A DNA stretch of 5,578 nucleotides from a bacterium (lineage in GTDB: Bacteria > Krumholzibacteriota > Krumholzibacteria > LZORAL124-64-63): positions 1 to 5,578 of the forward strand of contig JAUUZX010000142.1 in the NCBI GenBank assembly GCA_030592025.1, written 5' to 3'. Under the pieces are notes generated by a model. That model was not told the DNA's origin, did not search any database, and was given only the letters and a program-made list of their open reading frames with translations. Each line of letters starts with the position of its first letter. Positions within the stretch are counted from its first letter, which is position 1. The position numbers and the translations under genes are program-made. This document shows positions 1 to 5,578 of the stretch, piece by piece.

Positions 1-1
1 G

Positions 2-1018
2 ACCCGCGACGTCGTGGGCCTGGACCTCATCGGCGAGATCCGCGTGACCGGCGGCGAGGTCGTCGTCACCGTCGTGCGCACGTCCGAGAAGGAAGAGACC
101 ATCGCCGCCGTGCGGGCCGCCGTGGCTGAGCACGTGGGCGGCCTGCCCGGCGTCCTGTCGGTGGATGTCCCCGTGGACGACCGCTCCGGTCCTCCCCGCA
201 AGGCGCCAACCGGGCCCCACGGCCAGTCCCCGGACCCCTTCGCCGACCGTGCGCAGTTGCCGGGGGTGAAGAAGGTGATCGCCGTGGCCAGCGCCAAGGG
301 CGGCGTGGGCAAGTCGTCCGTGGCGGTGAACCTGGCCCTGGCCCTGCGGGACCGCGGCTACGCCGTCGGCCTCATGGACGCCGACGTGTACGGACCCAGC
401 GTCCCGACCATGCTCGGCCTCGACAAGGGGCCCGAGGTCACCGAGGACCGCAAGATCCTGCCGGTGCCCCATCGTGGACTGCAGATCATCAGCATGGGCC
501 TGCTCATGCCGCCGGACCAGCCGGTGATCTGGCGCGGCCCGCTGGTTTTTTCGGCCATCAAGCAGTTCCTCAAGGACGTGCAGTGGAGCGACCTGGACTA
601 CCTGGTGGTGGACATGCCCCCGGGCACCGGCGACGCCCAGCTCACCCTGGTGCAGCAGGTGCCCCTGTCGGGGGTCGTCATGGTCACCACGCCGCAGGAA
701 GTGGCCCTGGCGGACGTGCGCCGCGGCATCCGCATGTTCCGCGAGGTCGAGGTGCCGGTACTGGGCATCGTGGAGAACATGAGCTACTTCGAGTGCCCGG
801 ACACGGGCAAGAAGTACGACATCTTCGGCCAGGGCGGCGGCGGTCGCGTGGCCAAGGAGTACGACCTGCCCCTGCTGGCGGAGATCCCGATTGATCCTCT
901 GATTCGCGAGGGTGGGGATGCGGGTGAGCCGGCCGTGGAGAAGGAAGGTTCGGCGGCGCGGGAGGCGTTCCTGAACCTGGCGGACCGGGTGGCTGAGTTG
1001 GCGGTGGAGCCGGCGTAG
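2..1018 (+). CDS. mrp: Mrp/NBP35 (ApbC)-family P-loop ATPase, Fe-S cluster carrier; 5' partial
   Basis: This is the 3' portion of an Mrp/ApbC-type ATPase, a soluble cytoplasmic protein that in this family binds and transfers [4Fe-4S] clusters. The frame is open to the left edge. The residues just inside it (TRDVV, then GLDLIGEIRV) match the interior of an N-terminal MIP18/DUF59 domain, so the GTG at 14 is unlikely to be the true start. Counting from that GTG as residue 1, the MIP18 part covers about 1-55 and a Pro-rich linker about 57-82. The P-loop domain follows: deviant Walker A KGGVGKSS (95-102), MDADVYGPS (121-129), Walker B-like VVDMPPGTGD (198-207) and ENMSYF (254-259). The usual CxxC is CPDT (261-264), so only the first Cys is present, and the visible protein has no other Cys. 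The Cys usual in the MIP18 domain is also absent (RTSEKEE at 22-28). The TAG stop is followed by a hairpin and a convergent gene. The family is certain; cluster-carrying ability is inferred. Confidence 0.95.
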   Translation, partial: TRDVVGLDLIGEIRVTGGEVVVTVVRTSEKEETIAAVRAAVAEHVGGLPGVLSVDVPVDDRSGPPRKAPTGPHGQSPDPFADRAQLPGVKKVIAVASAKGGVGKSSVAVNLALALRDRGYAVGLMDADVYGPSVPTMLGLDKGPEVTEDRKILPVPHRGLQIISMGLLMPPDQPVIWRGPLVFSAIKQFLKDVQWSDLDYLVVDMPPGTGDAQLTLVQQVPLSGVVMVTTPQEVALADVRRGIRMFREVEVPVLGIVENMSYFECPDTGKKYDIFGQGGGGRVAKEYDLPLLAEIPIDPLIREGGDAGEPAVEKEGSAAREAFLNLADRVAELAVEPA

Positions 1019-1048
1019 GGTACATCGCTACATCGAGATTGTTTGTGG

Positions 1049-1077
1049 GCAGCGCCGGCGGTTTTCGTCGGCGTTGC
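1049..1077 (+). terminator. GC-rich hairpin in the convergent gap, candidate terminator
   Basis: An 11-bp stem, GCAGCGCCGGC at 1049-1059 with GTCGGCGTTGC at 1067-1077, encloses the 7-base loop GGTTTTC. Two of the pairs are G-U wobbles in the plus-strand RNA and would be C-A mismatches in the minus-strand RNA, so the hairpin favours the mrp transcript. It lies between the mrp stop (1018) and the stop of the converging gene (1091). The bases after it (TGTTGGTGGG) are only partly T-rich and there is no true U tract on either side, so intrinsic termination is plausible rather than shown. Confidence 0.45.
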
Positions 1078-1090
1078 TGTTGGTGGGAAG

Positions 1091-2590
1091 CTAGTCGGCG
1101 TACCCCAAATCCTTCAACCGCTGCCGCACCGTCGCATCCAGATCCTGCCAACCCCCACTACCCGCGTCACCCGTGGCGCCGCCGCCACTCTCTCGCCAGC
1201 GGCTCAGATCGCCCAGGAGGGCCTCCACCGTCGCCGGGTCGTCATGCAGACGGTTCGAGGTCTCCTTCGGGTCTGCCTCCAGATCGTACAGCGCCAAGGG
1301 GCGTCCGTCGCGATGGGCGATGAGCTTGTGCCCACCCCGGCGCAGGGCAACAACATCCGGACCGTAGGCCAACGCCTCGGCCAGGATGAGCCGCTCTTCC
1401 GCCGGCGCATCCACGGCCAGCGACCGCCCCGTGAGCTCGGCGCCCATGGGCCCCTCATGATCCGGCGTGAAGGGTGTGACCCCCAGCCATTCAGCAAGTG
1501 TGGGGGCAAGGTCGCACAGGGAAACGGGCGTCGCCACGCGCCGAGCCACGGGCACACCCGGCCCCCAGGCCGCCCATGGCACCCGCAGCAGCTCCTGGAA
1601 CTGGCTGTGGCCGTGGCCGATGCCGACGAGCCCCCGGGGGTCGTGGCCCCAGGCGGCGGCCTCGAGGGCGTGGTCCCGGAACTCCTCGCCGTGGTCGGCG
1701 AAGACCGACACCAAAGTGCGGTCGGCGAGGTTCCAGGCGGCGAGGCGGTCCTGCATGGTCCCGAGGGACCGGTCCACCTGGTGGATGGTCGCGTCGTACA
1801 CGGCCAGCTTCAGGGCGACGGCGGCCTTGAGGGCCGGGTCATGGTCCACGGGCGCTTGGCCCAGGTGAGGCACGGGCGGCTCACCCCAGCAGGCCAAGTG
1901 GGGGAGGTCGCGCTCGGGGTCGTCGGCACCGGCGGCCCGGGCCGCCGCCAGGAAAGGTTCGAGGTCCGCCCGGGGCGGGGTCGTCGGCTCGTGGGGGTCG
2001 TTGAACAGCACGAAGCAGAAGTAGGGCTGGTCGGCGTGGCGACGGATCCAGTCCAACGCGAGGTCGGCCAGGTCCTCGGCCGGAAGGTTGTGGTAGGCGT
2101 GGTGGTCGAAGCTCTCGGCCAAACCAAAAGCGAAGAACTGGTTGGAGTAGAAGGCGGCGGTCCGGTAGCCGCATCGTCGCAGATGGGCCGCGAGGGTGAC
2201 GGCCTGCTCGTTCAGTCGTCGCGGCGGCTGGTCGTCCATGTTGCGCACGTCGCCCGGGAGGTAGGCGCCGTGGAGGCCCGGCATGAGGCCCGTCAACGCG
2301 CTGGCGAAGGAGGGCAGGGTCCAGGGTGCCGGCGCCGTTACATCAGTGAAGACGGTGCCGCGAGCGGCCAGGGCGTCCAGCCGCGGGGTGGTCGGTCCCG
2401 TGGCGCCGAGGAAGCCCACGTGGTCCGCCCGCAGGGTGTCGATGCCCACCAGGAGCAGGTTGGCCGGCCCGGGGCGGTCGGGGCGGATGCGGCTGGGCCG
2501 GAAGGGTCGCGCCAGGGCGCGCCGCCAGCGGTTGCCCCGGGCGCGCCAGCGGGCCTTGCGGGTCAGGGGCGCGAAAATCTCGCCGGACAT
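1091..2590 (-). CDS. Alkaline-phosphatase/sulfatase-superfamily enzyme with Thr nucleophile
   Basis: A complete 499-residue protein of the PF00884 sulfatase fold, metal-dependent enzymes that hydrolyse or transfer sulfate or phosphate esters. Visible landmarks are metal-site Asp51 in LLLVGIDTLRADH (45-57), the TTPRLDALAARG block (67-78), the nucleophile position Thr91 in APWTLPSFASALTG (88-101), a DPH at 198-200, metal ligands Asp299-His300 in FADHGEEF (297-304), a His pair in GIGHGHSQFQELLRVP (323-338), and the C-terminal LYDLEADPKET (434-444) and LKDLGY. True sulfatases carry C/S-x-P-S-R for formylglycine; here the motif is T-L-P-S-F, so phosphatase or phosphotransferase chemistry is more likely. 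The substrate is unknown. There is no signal peptide or membrane segment. Residues 11-40 carry 12 Arg, so the protein is probably cytoplasmic or bound to an anionic surface. The ATG is supported by a GGGAG site 6 bases upstream. It is transcribed alone, diverging from the EIIA gene. Automatic annotation would probably say 'sulfatase'. Confidence 0.93.
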   Translation of the reverse strand: MSGEIFAPLTRKARWRARGNRWRRALARPFRPSRIRPDRPGPANLLLVGIDTLRADHVGFLGATGPTTPRLDALAARGTVFTDVTAPAPWTLPSFASALTGLMPGLHGAYLPGDVRNMDDQPPRRLNEQAVTLAAHLRRCGYRTAAFYSNQFFAFGLAESFDHHAYHNLPAEDLADLALDWIRRHADQPYFCFVLFNDPHEPTTPPRADLEPFLAAARAAGADDPERDLPHLACWGEPPVPHLGQAPVDHDPALKAAVALKLAVYDATIHQVDRSLGTMQDRLAAWNLADRTLVSVFADHGEEFRDHALEAAAWGHDPRGLVGIGHGHSQFQELLRVPWAAWGPGVPVARRVATPVSLCDLAPTLAEWLGVTPFTPDHEGPMGAELTGRSLAVDAPAEERLILAEALAYGPDVVALRRGGHKLIAHRDGRPLALYDLEADPKETSNRLHDDPATVEALLGDLSRWRESGGGATGDAGSGGWQDLDATVRQRLKDLGYAD

Positions 2591-2596
2591 GGAGTT

Positions 2597-2601
2597 CTCC
2601 C
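2597..2601 (-). promoter_or_regulatory. Shine-Dalgarno site of the sulfatase-fold gene
   Basis: Read on the minus strand, GGGAG is followed by six bases (AACTCC) and then the ATG whose first base is at 2590. This spacing is normal and fixes the start codon. Confidence 0.75.
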
Positions 2602-2617
2602 GACGGCTCGCGCCGTC
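2602..2617 (-). other. Small GNRA-capped hairpin abutting the ribosome site
   Basis: On the minus strand the sequence GACGGC-GCGA-GCCGTC forms a perfect 6-bp stem closed by a GCGA tetraloop, which belongs to the stable GNRA class. It ends directly against the GGGAG ribosome site of the sulfatase-fold gene. In the mRNA it could keep the ribosome site exposed, stabilise the 5' end or bind a protein. Short GC-rich palindromes also arise by chance at this base composition, so function is unproven. Confidence 0.4.
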
Positions 2618-2634
2618 TCGTTGCGGTCGTCAAC

Positions 2635-2663
2635 TGGACACCGGGGCGCTGGGTCATTACTAT
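2635..2663 (+). promoter_or_regulatory. Candidate sigma70-type promoter for the EIIA gene
   Basis: TGGACA (2635-2640, 5 of 6 matches to TTGACA) is followed by exactly 17 bases and then TACTAT (2658-2663, 4 of 6 matches to TATAAT). A transcript would start near 2670, which is the first base of the EIIA ATG, so the mRNA may have no leader. No Shine-Dalgarno sequence precedes that ATG, consistent with this reading. Confidence 0.5.
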
Positions 2664-2669
2664 CGGCCC

Positions 2670-3119
2670 ATGCGAATGCAGGACTATACAACAGACAGCG
2701 GATTCCTGCTGCACCTGGACTGCGCCTCGGTGAACGACGCGGTCGCCTCCCTGGTGGACACCCTGGTCCGGGAGGGCGACGTGGAAGCGGCGCCCGGCCT
2801 GGTCGAGGAAGTCATGCGCCGGGAGACCGAGGGCAGCACCGCCATTGGCGGCGGTCTGGTCATCCCCCATGCCCGTTTCGAGGGTGTGCGGCGGGTGCGG
2901 GTGGCCGTGGCCACCCTGGCCCGCGCGCTGGATGTGTCGGCCACCGACGGCCAACCCATCGACGTGGTCATCCTGCTGGTGGGCCCCGCCGAGGACCCGC
3001 GGCTCATGCTGCGGGTGCTGGCCGGCCTGGCCCGCCTCGTCAAACGCCCCGCGTTTCTGGACGGCCTGCGCGCCGCCGGGACCCCCGCGGAACTCGGCGC
3101 CGTCTTTTTGGCGTCCTGA
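2670..3119 (+). CDS. Stand-alone PTS EIIA type-2 domain protein (PtsN/EIIA-Ntr-like)
   Basis: A 149-residue cytoplasmic protein made of a single PTS EIIA type-2 domain (PF00359), the usual length for PtsN. The phospho-acceptor is His67 in the block STAIGGGLVIPHARFEGV (56-73), the family's G-x-x-x-P-H signature. The following strands VRVAVATLARALDVS (76-90), DGQPIDVVILLVGPAED (93-109) and LMLRVLAGLARLVKRPAFLDGL (112-133) match EIIA order to the C terminus. In this family the His takes phosphate from HPr or NPr and the protein acts as a regulator. No transporter EIIB/EIIC or HPr gene is in the window, which favours a regulatory role; that is inference. The ATG at 2670 has no ribosome site, and an in-frame ATG at 2676 is an alternative start. 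The frame stays open upstream into the opposite gene, but conservation begins only near here. It diverges from the sulfatase-fold gene. It could equally be called a fructose-type EIIA. Confidence 0.9.
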   Translation: MRMQDYTTDSGFLLHLDCASVNDAVASLVDTLVREGDVEAAPGLVEEVMRRETEGSTAIGGGLVIPHARFEGVRRVRVAVATLARALDVSATDGQPIDVVILLVGPAEDPRLMLRVLAGLARLVKRPAFLDGLRAAGTPAELGAVFLAS

Positions 3120-3155
3120 ATTTCAGTCTCATGGGGCTTTTCCCAGTGAATTCTC

Positions 3156-3184
3156 TTGAGTTCCGGGCGGCGGTCCACTAGTCT
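3156..3184 (+). promoter_or_regulatory. Weak promoter candidate for the lamin-tail gene
   Basis: TTGAGT (3156-3161) and TAGTCT (3179-3184) are separated by 17 bases in the 114-base gap before the lamin-tail gene. The first matches TTGACA at 4 of 6 positions and the second matches TATAAT at only 3 of 6. It would give a leader of about 43 bases. Together with the gap length, it suggests separate transcription from the EIIA gene, but a longer shared transcript is not excluded. Confidence 0.3.
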
Positions 3185-3217
3185 CCCCAAACCCGAAAAT
3201 CCAAGCTTCATCCCTCG

Positions 3218-3224
3218 AAGGGGG
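3218..3224 (+). promoter_or_regulatory. Shine-Dalgarno site of the lamin-tail gene
   Basis: AAGGGGG lies 9 bases before the ATG at 3234. It decides the start, because the in-frame ATG at 3252 has only an AGG directly touching it. Confidence 0.65.
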
Positions 3225-3233
3225 CGTGTCCCG

Positions 3234-3356
3234 ATGTCCAGCAATTGCAGGATGTCACTTTGCTCTGGAGTGACCAGGCAGTACCGGCGGTGCTTCGTCA
3301 GCACCCTGGTGGCCGTTGGTCTCCTCGGCGCCCTGGTGGCGCCGCAAGCCACCGCC
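3234..3356 (+). other. Signal peptide coding segment
   Basis: Residues 1-41 give a polar, basic n-region of about 20 residues, a hydrophobic core (FVSTLVAVGLLGALVA, 21-36) and an A-x-A site (ATA, 39-41) before VPADHLVFSEV. There is no lipobox Cys after the core, so signal peptidase I processing is expected. If translation began at the second ATG (3252), the n-region would be a more usual 14 residues. Confidence 0.8.
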
Positions 3357-5578
3357 GTGCCCGCTGATCACCTCGTGTTCAGCGAGGTGGTCCTGATCGC
3401 CAACCGGGTGGGCTCCCAGTTCATCGAGATCGTCAACCCGACGGCCATGGACCTGCCCCTGGAGGCGGTCGCGGTGACCAACGGCACCAACGTGTTCAAC
3501 AGCGCCGGCTACTGGCGCATCACCGAGGACGGCGCCGGCTCGGCGACCGCCGGCGGCGGCACGGGCGGCACCTTCCACGGCCGCTTCCCCGACGGCTACG
3601 TGCTGGCGGCGGGGGACACGCTGGTCATCTCGGTCGTTGGCAGCAGCTCCTACGAGGCCGCTTACGGCCAGCTGCCCGACTTTGAAATCTTCGAGGACGC
3701 CGCGGCGCCCGACCAGGTGCCCGAGCTCGTGGAGGTCTTCCCGGGCTCCATCGGCGGTGGCCTCGGCGGCACCGGCAACACGGTGACCCTGAGTTCCGTG
3801 GGCGGGGCCCTGATGCTCTACACCTGGGACGGCGGCACCGACCTGGTGGCCGACCTGGACTACTTCCACTGGGGCAACAACAACAACTTCCGGGTCGACA
3901 AGACCGGCCAGATCGTTGGCGACGGAACCTACCTGGACGATACGGACGCGCCGGCCCAGCTCGGCCTCATCGTGGGCGATACGGCGGGCGACGGCGAAGC
4001 CTACGTCCGCACCAGCGACGACGAGGGTGACGAGGGCACCGGCGGCAATGGCGTCAGCGGTCATGACGAGACCGCCGAGGACCTGAACGCCACCTGGACC
4101 GTGACGGACCAGGATCCGGGCATGGCCCCGGAAACGTTCCACGCGGCCGCGCCCATCGTCGTGAACAACGGCATCCTGCCGGGGACGCCCCGGGATGGGG
4201 ACCCGGTGGCGATGTGGGTCGGTGTCCTCAGCCCAGGATCGGTCGTGTCGGTGGTCTTCACCTACACGGTCGATGGTGGTGCGCCGGTCACCTTGGCCGG
4301 CTTGGCCGATGGTGAGATCTGGACGGCCATCGTGCCTGCCCAGACCGAAGACGCGGTGGTGGCCTGGTCCGCCGAGATCGCCAACAGCGGCGGCGGCGTG
4401 ACCATGTTCCCGGCCGCGGCCCCGCGCTACACGACATCCTACACGGTCGAAGCGGCGCCCGTCGCCGGCGATGGCCCTGACAAGCTGCTGTTGACCGAGG
4501 TCTGCACCCTCGGCTCCGCCCAGGAGTTCGTCGAGATCGTGAACCCCAACTCCTGGGACGTCGACCTGAGCGACTACTACCTCACCGACGCTATCTACAG
4601 CCCCAACAACACGGGCTACTGGAACATCGGCGGCGGCGTCCTCAACGCCGATGCCGTCGGTGGCGGCGCCTTCACCGACTTCCACGCCCGATTCCCCGAC
4701 GGCTTCGTCATCGAGGCGGGGGACACCATCACGGTGACCATCCCCGGCAGCGGCTCCTTTGCCGAGTCCTACGGCTTCCTGCCGGACCTCGAGCTCTACG
4801 AGGACGACATCCTCGCCGACGCCGTGCCGGACATGCGCTGGATCTTCGGCACCGCCGGTGACAACAGCATCATCAGCTCGGGCTCCACCCCGAGTCTGAC
4901 CAACGGCGGCGAACCGGTCATCGTCTACTACTACGAGCAGGGCGCCGACCTGGCGACGGACATCGACATCTTCATGTGGGGCGCCGGCGGCAGCTACCAG
5001 TTCGACAAGACGGGCAAGACCGTCGGCGGGTCGACCTACGCGGCCGACACCTCCACCGGCAGCCAGGACCTCTTCGTCACCCAGCTCGATTTCGGCTTCA
5101 GCTACCAGCGCGTGGACGCCAACGAGGGCACCCAGATCCTGACCGGCAGTAACGGCGTCGAGGGTCGCGACGAGACCAGCGAGAACTGGTTCACCACCTT
5201 CGTCATGGCCGAGGCCACGCCAGCCGGCCCGGGCGGCGGCGGACCCGGCGGCGGCGTGGGCAGTGTCGATCTCAAGGTGCCGGTGCGGACGTTCCTGCCC
5301 ACCCTGGGCGAGGTCTTCCCCATCAGCTTCACCGCGAAGCCCAACAGCGAGACGAAGGTGCGCCTGTTCGACGGCGAGGGCCGCCACATCATCACGCTCT
5401 TCGACAGCCGCTTCAACGGGTCGGCATCGACCATCCCCGGCATCTACACGGTCGTGGCCTGGGACGGCCGCGACGACAACTTCGAGCTCCTGCCGGCGGG
5501 CATGTACATCGTGCATCTTTCGGTCTACAGCCGGGAGACCGGCGAAGAGGAAACCAAGACGGCGCCCGTGGTTCTGGC
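3234..5578 (+). CDS. Secreted two-copy lamin-tail-domain protein with FlgD-like Ig domain; 3' partial
   Basis: An open frame of 781 codons reaches the right edge without a stop. Residues 1-41 form a Sec-type signal peptide: basic RQYRR (15-19), hydrophobic VSTLVAVGLLGALVA (22-36) and a likely cut after ATA at 41. Then come a lamin-tail-like (LTD, PF00932) domain at about 46-290 with SEVVLIANRVGSQFIEIVNP (50-69), an Ig-like domain at about 305-407, a second LTD-like domain at about 417-658 with TEVCTLGSAQEFVEIVNP (421-438), a Gly/Pro linker (663-676), and a FlgD-like Ig domain at about 678-781 with VRLFDGEGRHIITLF (709-723) and AWDGRDDN...LPAGMYIVHLSV. LTD and FlgD-like modules are common in large exported bacterial proteins. 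The role here is unknown; surface attachment or carrying of another activity is inference. No catalytic motif is visible, and the mature visible part has one Cys (424). The FlgD-like domain looks nearly complete, so the stop may lie shortly beyond the window. Codon use matches the neighbours. Confidence 0.9.
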   Translation, partial: MSSNCRMSLCSGVTRQYRRCFVSTLVAVGLLGALVAPQATAVPADHLVFSEVVLIANRVGSQFIEIVNPTAMDLPLEAVAVTNGTNVFNSAGYWRITEDGAGSATAGGGTGGTFHGRFPDGYVLAAGDTLVISVVGSSSYEAAYGQLPDFEIFEDAAAPDQVPELVEVFPGSIGGGLGGTGNTVTLSSVGGALMLYTWDGGTDLVADLDYFHWGNNNNFRVDKTGQIVGDGTYLDDTDAPAQLGLIVGDTAGDGEAYVRTSDDEGDEGTGGNGVSGHDETAEDLNATWTVTDQDPGMAPETFHAAAPIVVNNGILPGTPRDGDPVAMWVGVLSPGSVVSVVFTYTVDGGAPVTLAGLADGEIWTAIVPAQTEDAVVAWSAEIANSGGGVTMFPAAAPRYTTSYTVEAAPVAGDGPDKLLLTEVCTLGSAQEFVEIVNPNSWDVDLSDYYLTDAIYSPNNTGYWNIGGGVLNADAVGGGAFTDFHARFPDGFVIEAGDTITVTIPGSGSFAESYGFLPDLELYEDDILADAVPDMRWIFGTAGDNSIISSGSTPSLTNGGEPVIVYYYEQGADLATDIDIFMWGAGGSYQFDKTGKTVGGSTYAADTSTGSQDLFVTQLDFGFSYQRVDANEGTQILTGSNGVEGRDETSENWFTTFVMAEATPAGPGGGGPGGGVGSVDLKVPVRTFLPTLGEVFPISFTAKPNSETKVRLFDGEGRHIITLFDSRFNGSASTIPGIYTVVAWDGRDDNFELLPAGMYIVHLSVYSRETGEEETKTAPVVL
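3369..4103 (+). repeat. First lamin-tail-like unit (residues ~46-290)
   Basis: First copy of an internal duplication of about 240 residues. Blocks shared in order with the second copy: FIEIVNP, GYWRI, FHGRFPDGY-x4-AGDT, YGQLPDFEIFED, DLVADLDYFHWG, VDKTGQIVG-x2-TY and NGVSGHDET. The DNA at 3573-3619 matches 4680-4726 at about 40 of 47 bases. The unit is longer than a typical lamin-tail domain of about 110-140 residues because its later part (DKTG to HDET) is retained as well. It contains an (AAC)4 run coding NNNN at 3876-3887 and an acidic SDDEGDEG stretch (261-268). Confidence 0.8.
4146..4454 (+). other. Ig-like domain coding segment between the lamin-tail units
   Basis: Residues about 305-407 alternate beta-strand-like segments: AAPIVVNNGILPGTP, AMWVGVLSPGSVVSVVFTYT, EIWTAIVPAQTEDAVVAWSA and a closing YTTSYTV. 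This matches the Ig-like/FN3-like spacers often found beside lamin-tail domains in exported bacterial proteins. No catalytic residues are evident. The boundaries are approximate. Confidence 0.6.
4482..5207 (+). repeat. Second lamin-tail-like unit (residues ~417-658)
   Basis: Second copy, with FVEIVNP, GYWNI, FHARFPDGF-x4-AGDT, YGFLPDLELYED, DLATDIDIFMWG, FDKTGKTVGGSTY and NGVEGRDET in the same order and spacing as the first unit. The divergence is spread evenly and includes synonymous changes, so the duplication is old rather than recent. It carries the only Cys of the visible mature protein (424). Confidence 0.8.
5265..5578 (+). other. FlgD-like Ig domain coding segment, runs to window edge
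   Basis: Residues about 678-781 start after the Gly/Pro linker with VDLKVPVRTFLPTLGE and continue VRLFDGEGRHIITLF, AWDGRDDNFELLPAGMYIVH and LSVYSRETGEEETKTAPVVL. The D-G-x-G-R ... WDGRDD ... L-P-A-G-x-Y pattern is that of FlgD-type Ig modules, which usually end exported proteins in several GC-rich phyla. The end of the domain is cut by the window. Confidence 0.7.

Noticed and set aside
2283..2669. In-frame upstream extension of the EIIA gene
   Set aside because: The extension lies antisense to the 5' part of the sulfatase-fold gene and reads as Arg/Ala-rich noise. EIIA similarity starts close to 2670 and the protein from there has normal family length.
2683..2688. Minus-strand TATAGT as a -10 element for the sulfatase-fold gene
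   Set aside because: It resembles a -10 hexamer but has no -35-like sequence at 16-18 bases and lies inside the EIIA coding region. The promoter of this gene remains unassigned.
3131..3163. Two small hairpins after the EIIA stop (TGGGG/TCCCA around a CTTT loop; GAATTC/GAGTTC around TCTT)
   Set aside because: The stems are only 5-6 bp with wobbles, there is no T tract after either, and the second overlaps the promoter candidate. This is too weak to call a terminator.
1043..3181. Plus-strand open frame of about 710 codons across the sulfatase-fold and EIIA genes
   Set aside because: It is antisense to a well-supported enzyme, then runs through the EIIA gene in the wrong frame. It shows no family motifs and its ends are Arg/Pro/Gly-rich.
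3255..5516. Minus-strand open frame of about 750 codons opposite the lamin-tail gene
   Set aside because: Its translation is a Val/Gly/Asp/Ala/His-rich low-complexity string with no recognisable domain. The plus strand carries a ribosome site, a signal peptide and duplicated domains. Long antisense openness is a side effect of NNC/NNG codon preference.
1..5578. A single new multi-gene system spanning the window
   Set aside because: Gene orientations are convergent, divergent and spaced, and the families are unrelated housekeeping, regulatory and export functions. Nothing visible links them mechanistically.

Overview
The window is GC-rich bacterial chromosome with strong C/G preference at third codon positions. 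It holds four protein genes and no RNA gene, mobile element, CRISPR array or sign of recent transfer. No single marker fixes the lineage. An Mrp-type ATPase, a lone PTS EIIA domain, a sulfatase-fold enzyme with a Thr nucleophile, and a secreted lamin-tail protein ending in a FlgD-like Ig domain together suggest a GC-rich Gram-negative such as a deltaproteobacterium or a member of the Eisenbacteria/Krumholzibacteriota/Gemmatimonadota type of lineage. This placement is inference.

Layout from left to right: (1) The 3' part of an Mrp/NBP35-family P-loop ATPase gene (+), running in from the left edge and ending at 1018. (2) A 72-base convergent gap with a GC-rich hairpin that could end transcription. 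(3) A complete alkaline-phosphatase/sulfatase-superfamily gene on the minus strand (2590 down to 1091), with a Shine-Dalgarno site and a small GNRA-capped hairpin just upstream. (4) A 79-base divergent gap carrying a plausible sigma70-type promoter whose predicted start coincides with the next ATG. (5) A short stand-alone PTS EIIA type-2 (PtsN-like) gene (+, 2670-3119). (6) A 114-base gap with a weak promoter candidate and a clear ribosome site. (7) A large secreted-protein gene (+, from 3234, open at the right edge): signal peptide, lamin-tail-like domain, Ig-like domain, second lamin-tail-like domain, Gly/Pro linker, FlgD-like Ig domain.

The genes do not look like one operon: the first pair converges, the second pair diverges, and the last two are co-directional but separated by 114 bases with their own signals. 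I see no evidence that they form a single pathway. The likely roles are Fe-S cluster carriage or assembly (Mrp), hydrolysis or transfer on a phosphate or sulfate ester (sulfatase fold), phospho-signalling (EIIA) and a surface or secreted adhesive/structural protein (lamin-tail). The points most worth following are the double lamin-tail architecture, the possible leaderless EIIA transcript, the Thr in place of the sulfatase formylglycine precursor, and the loss of one Cys of the usual Mrp CxxC motif.
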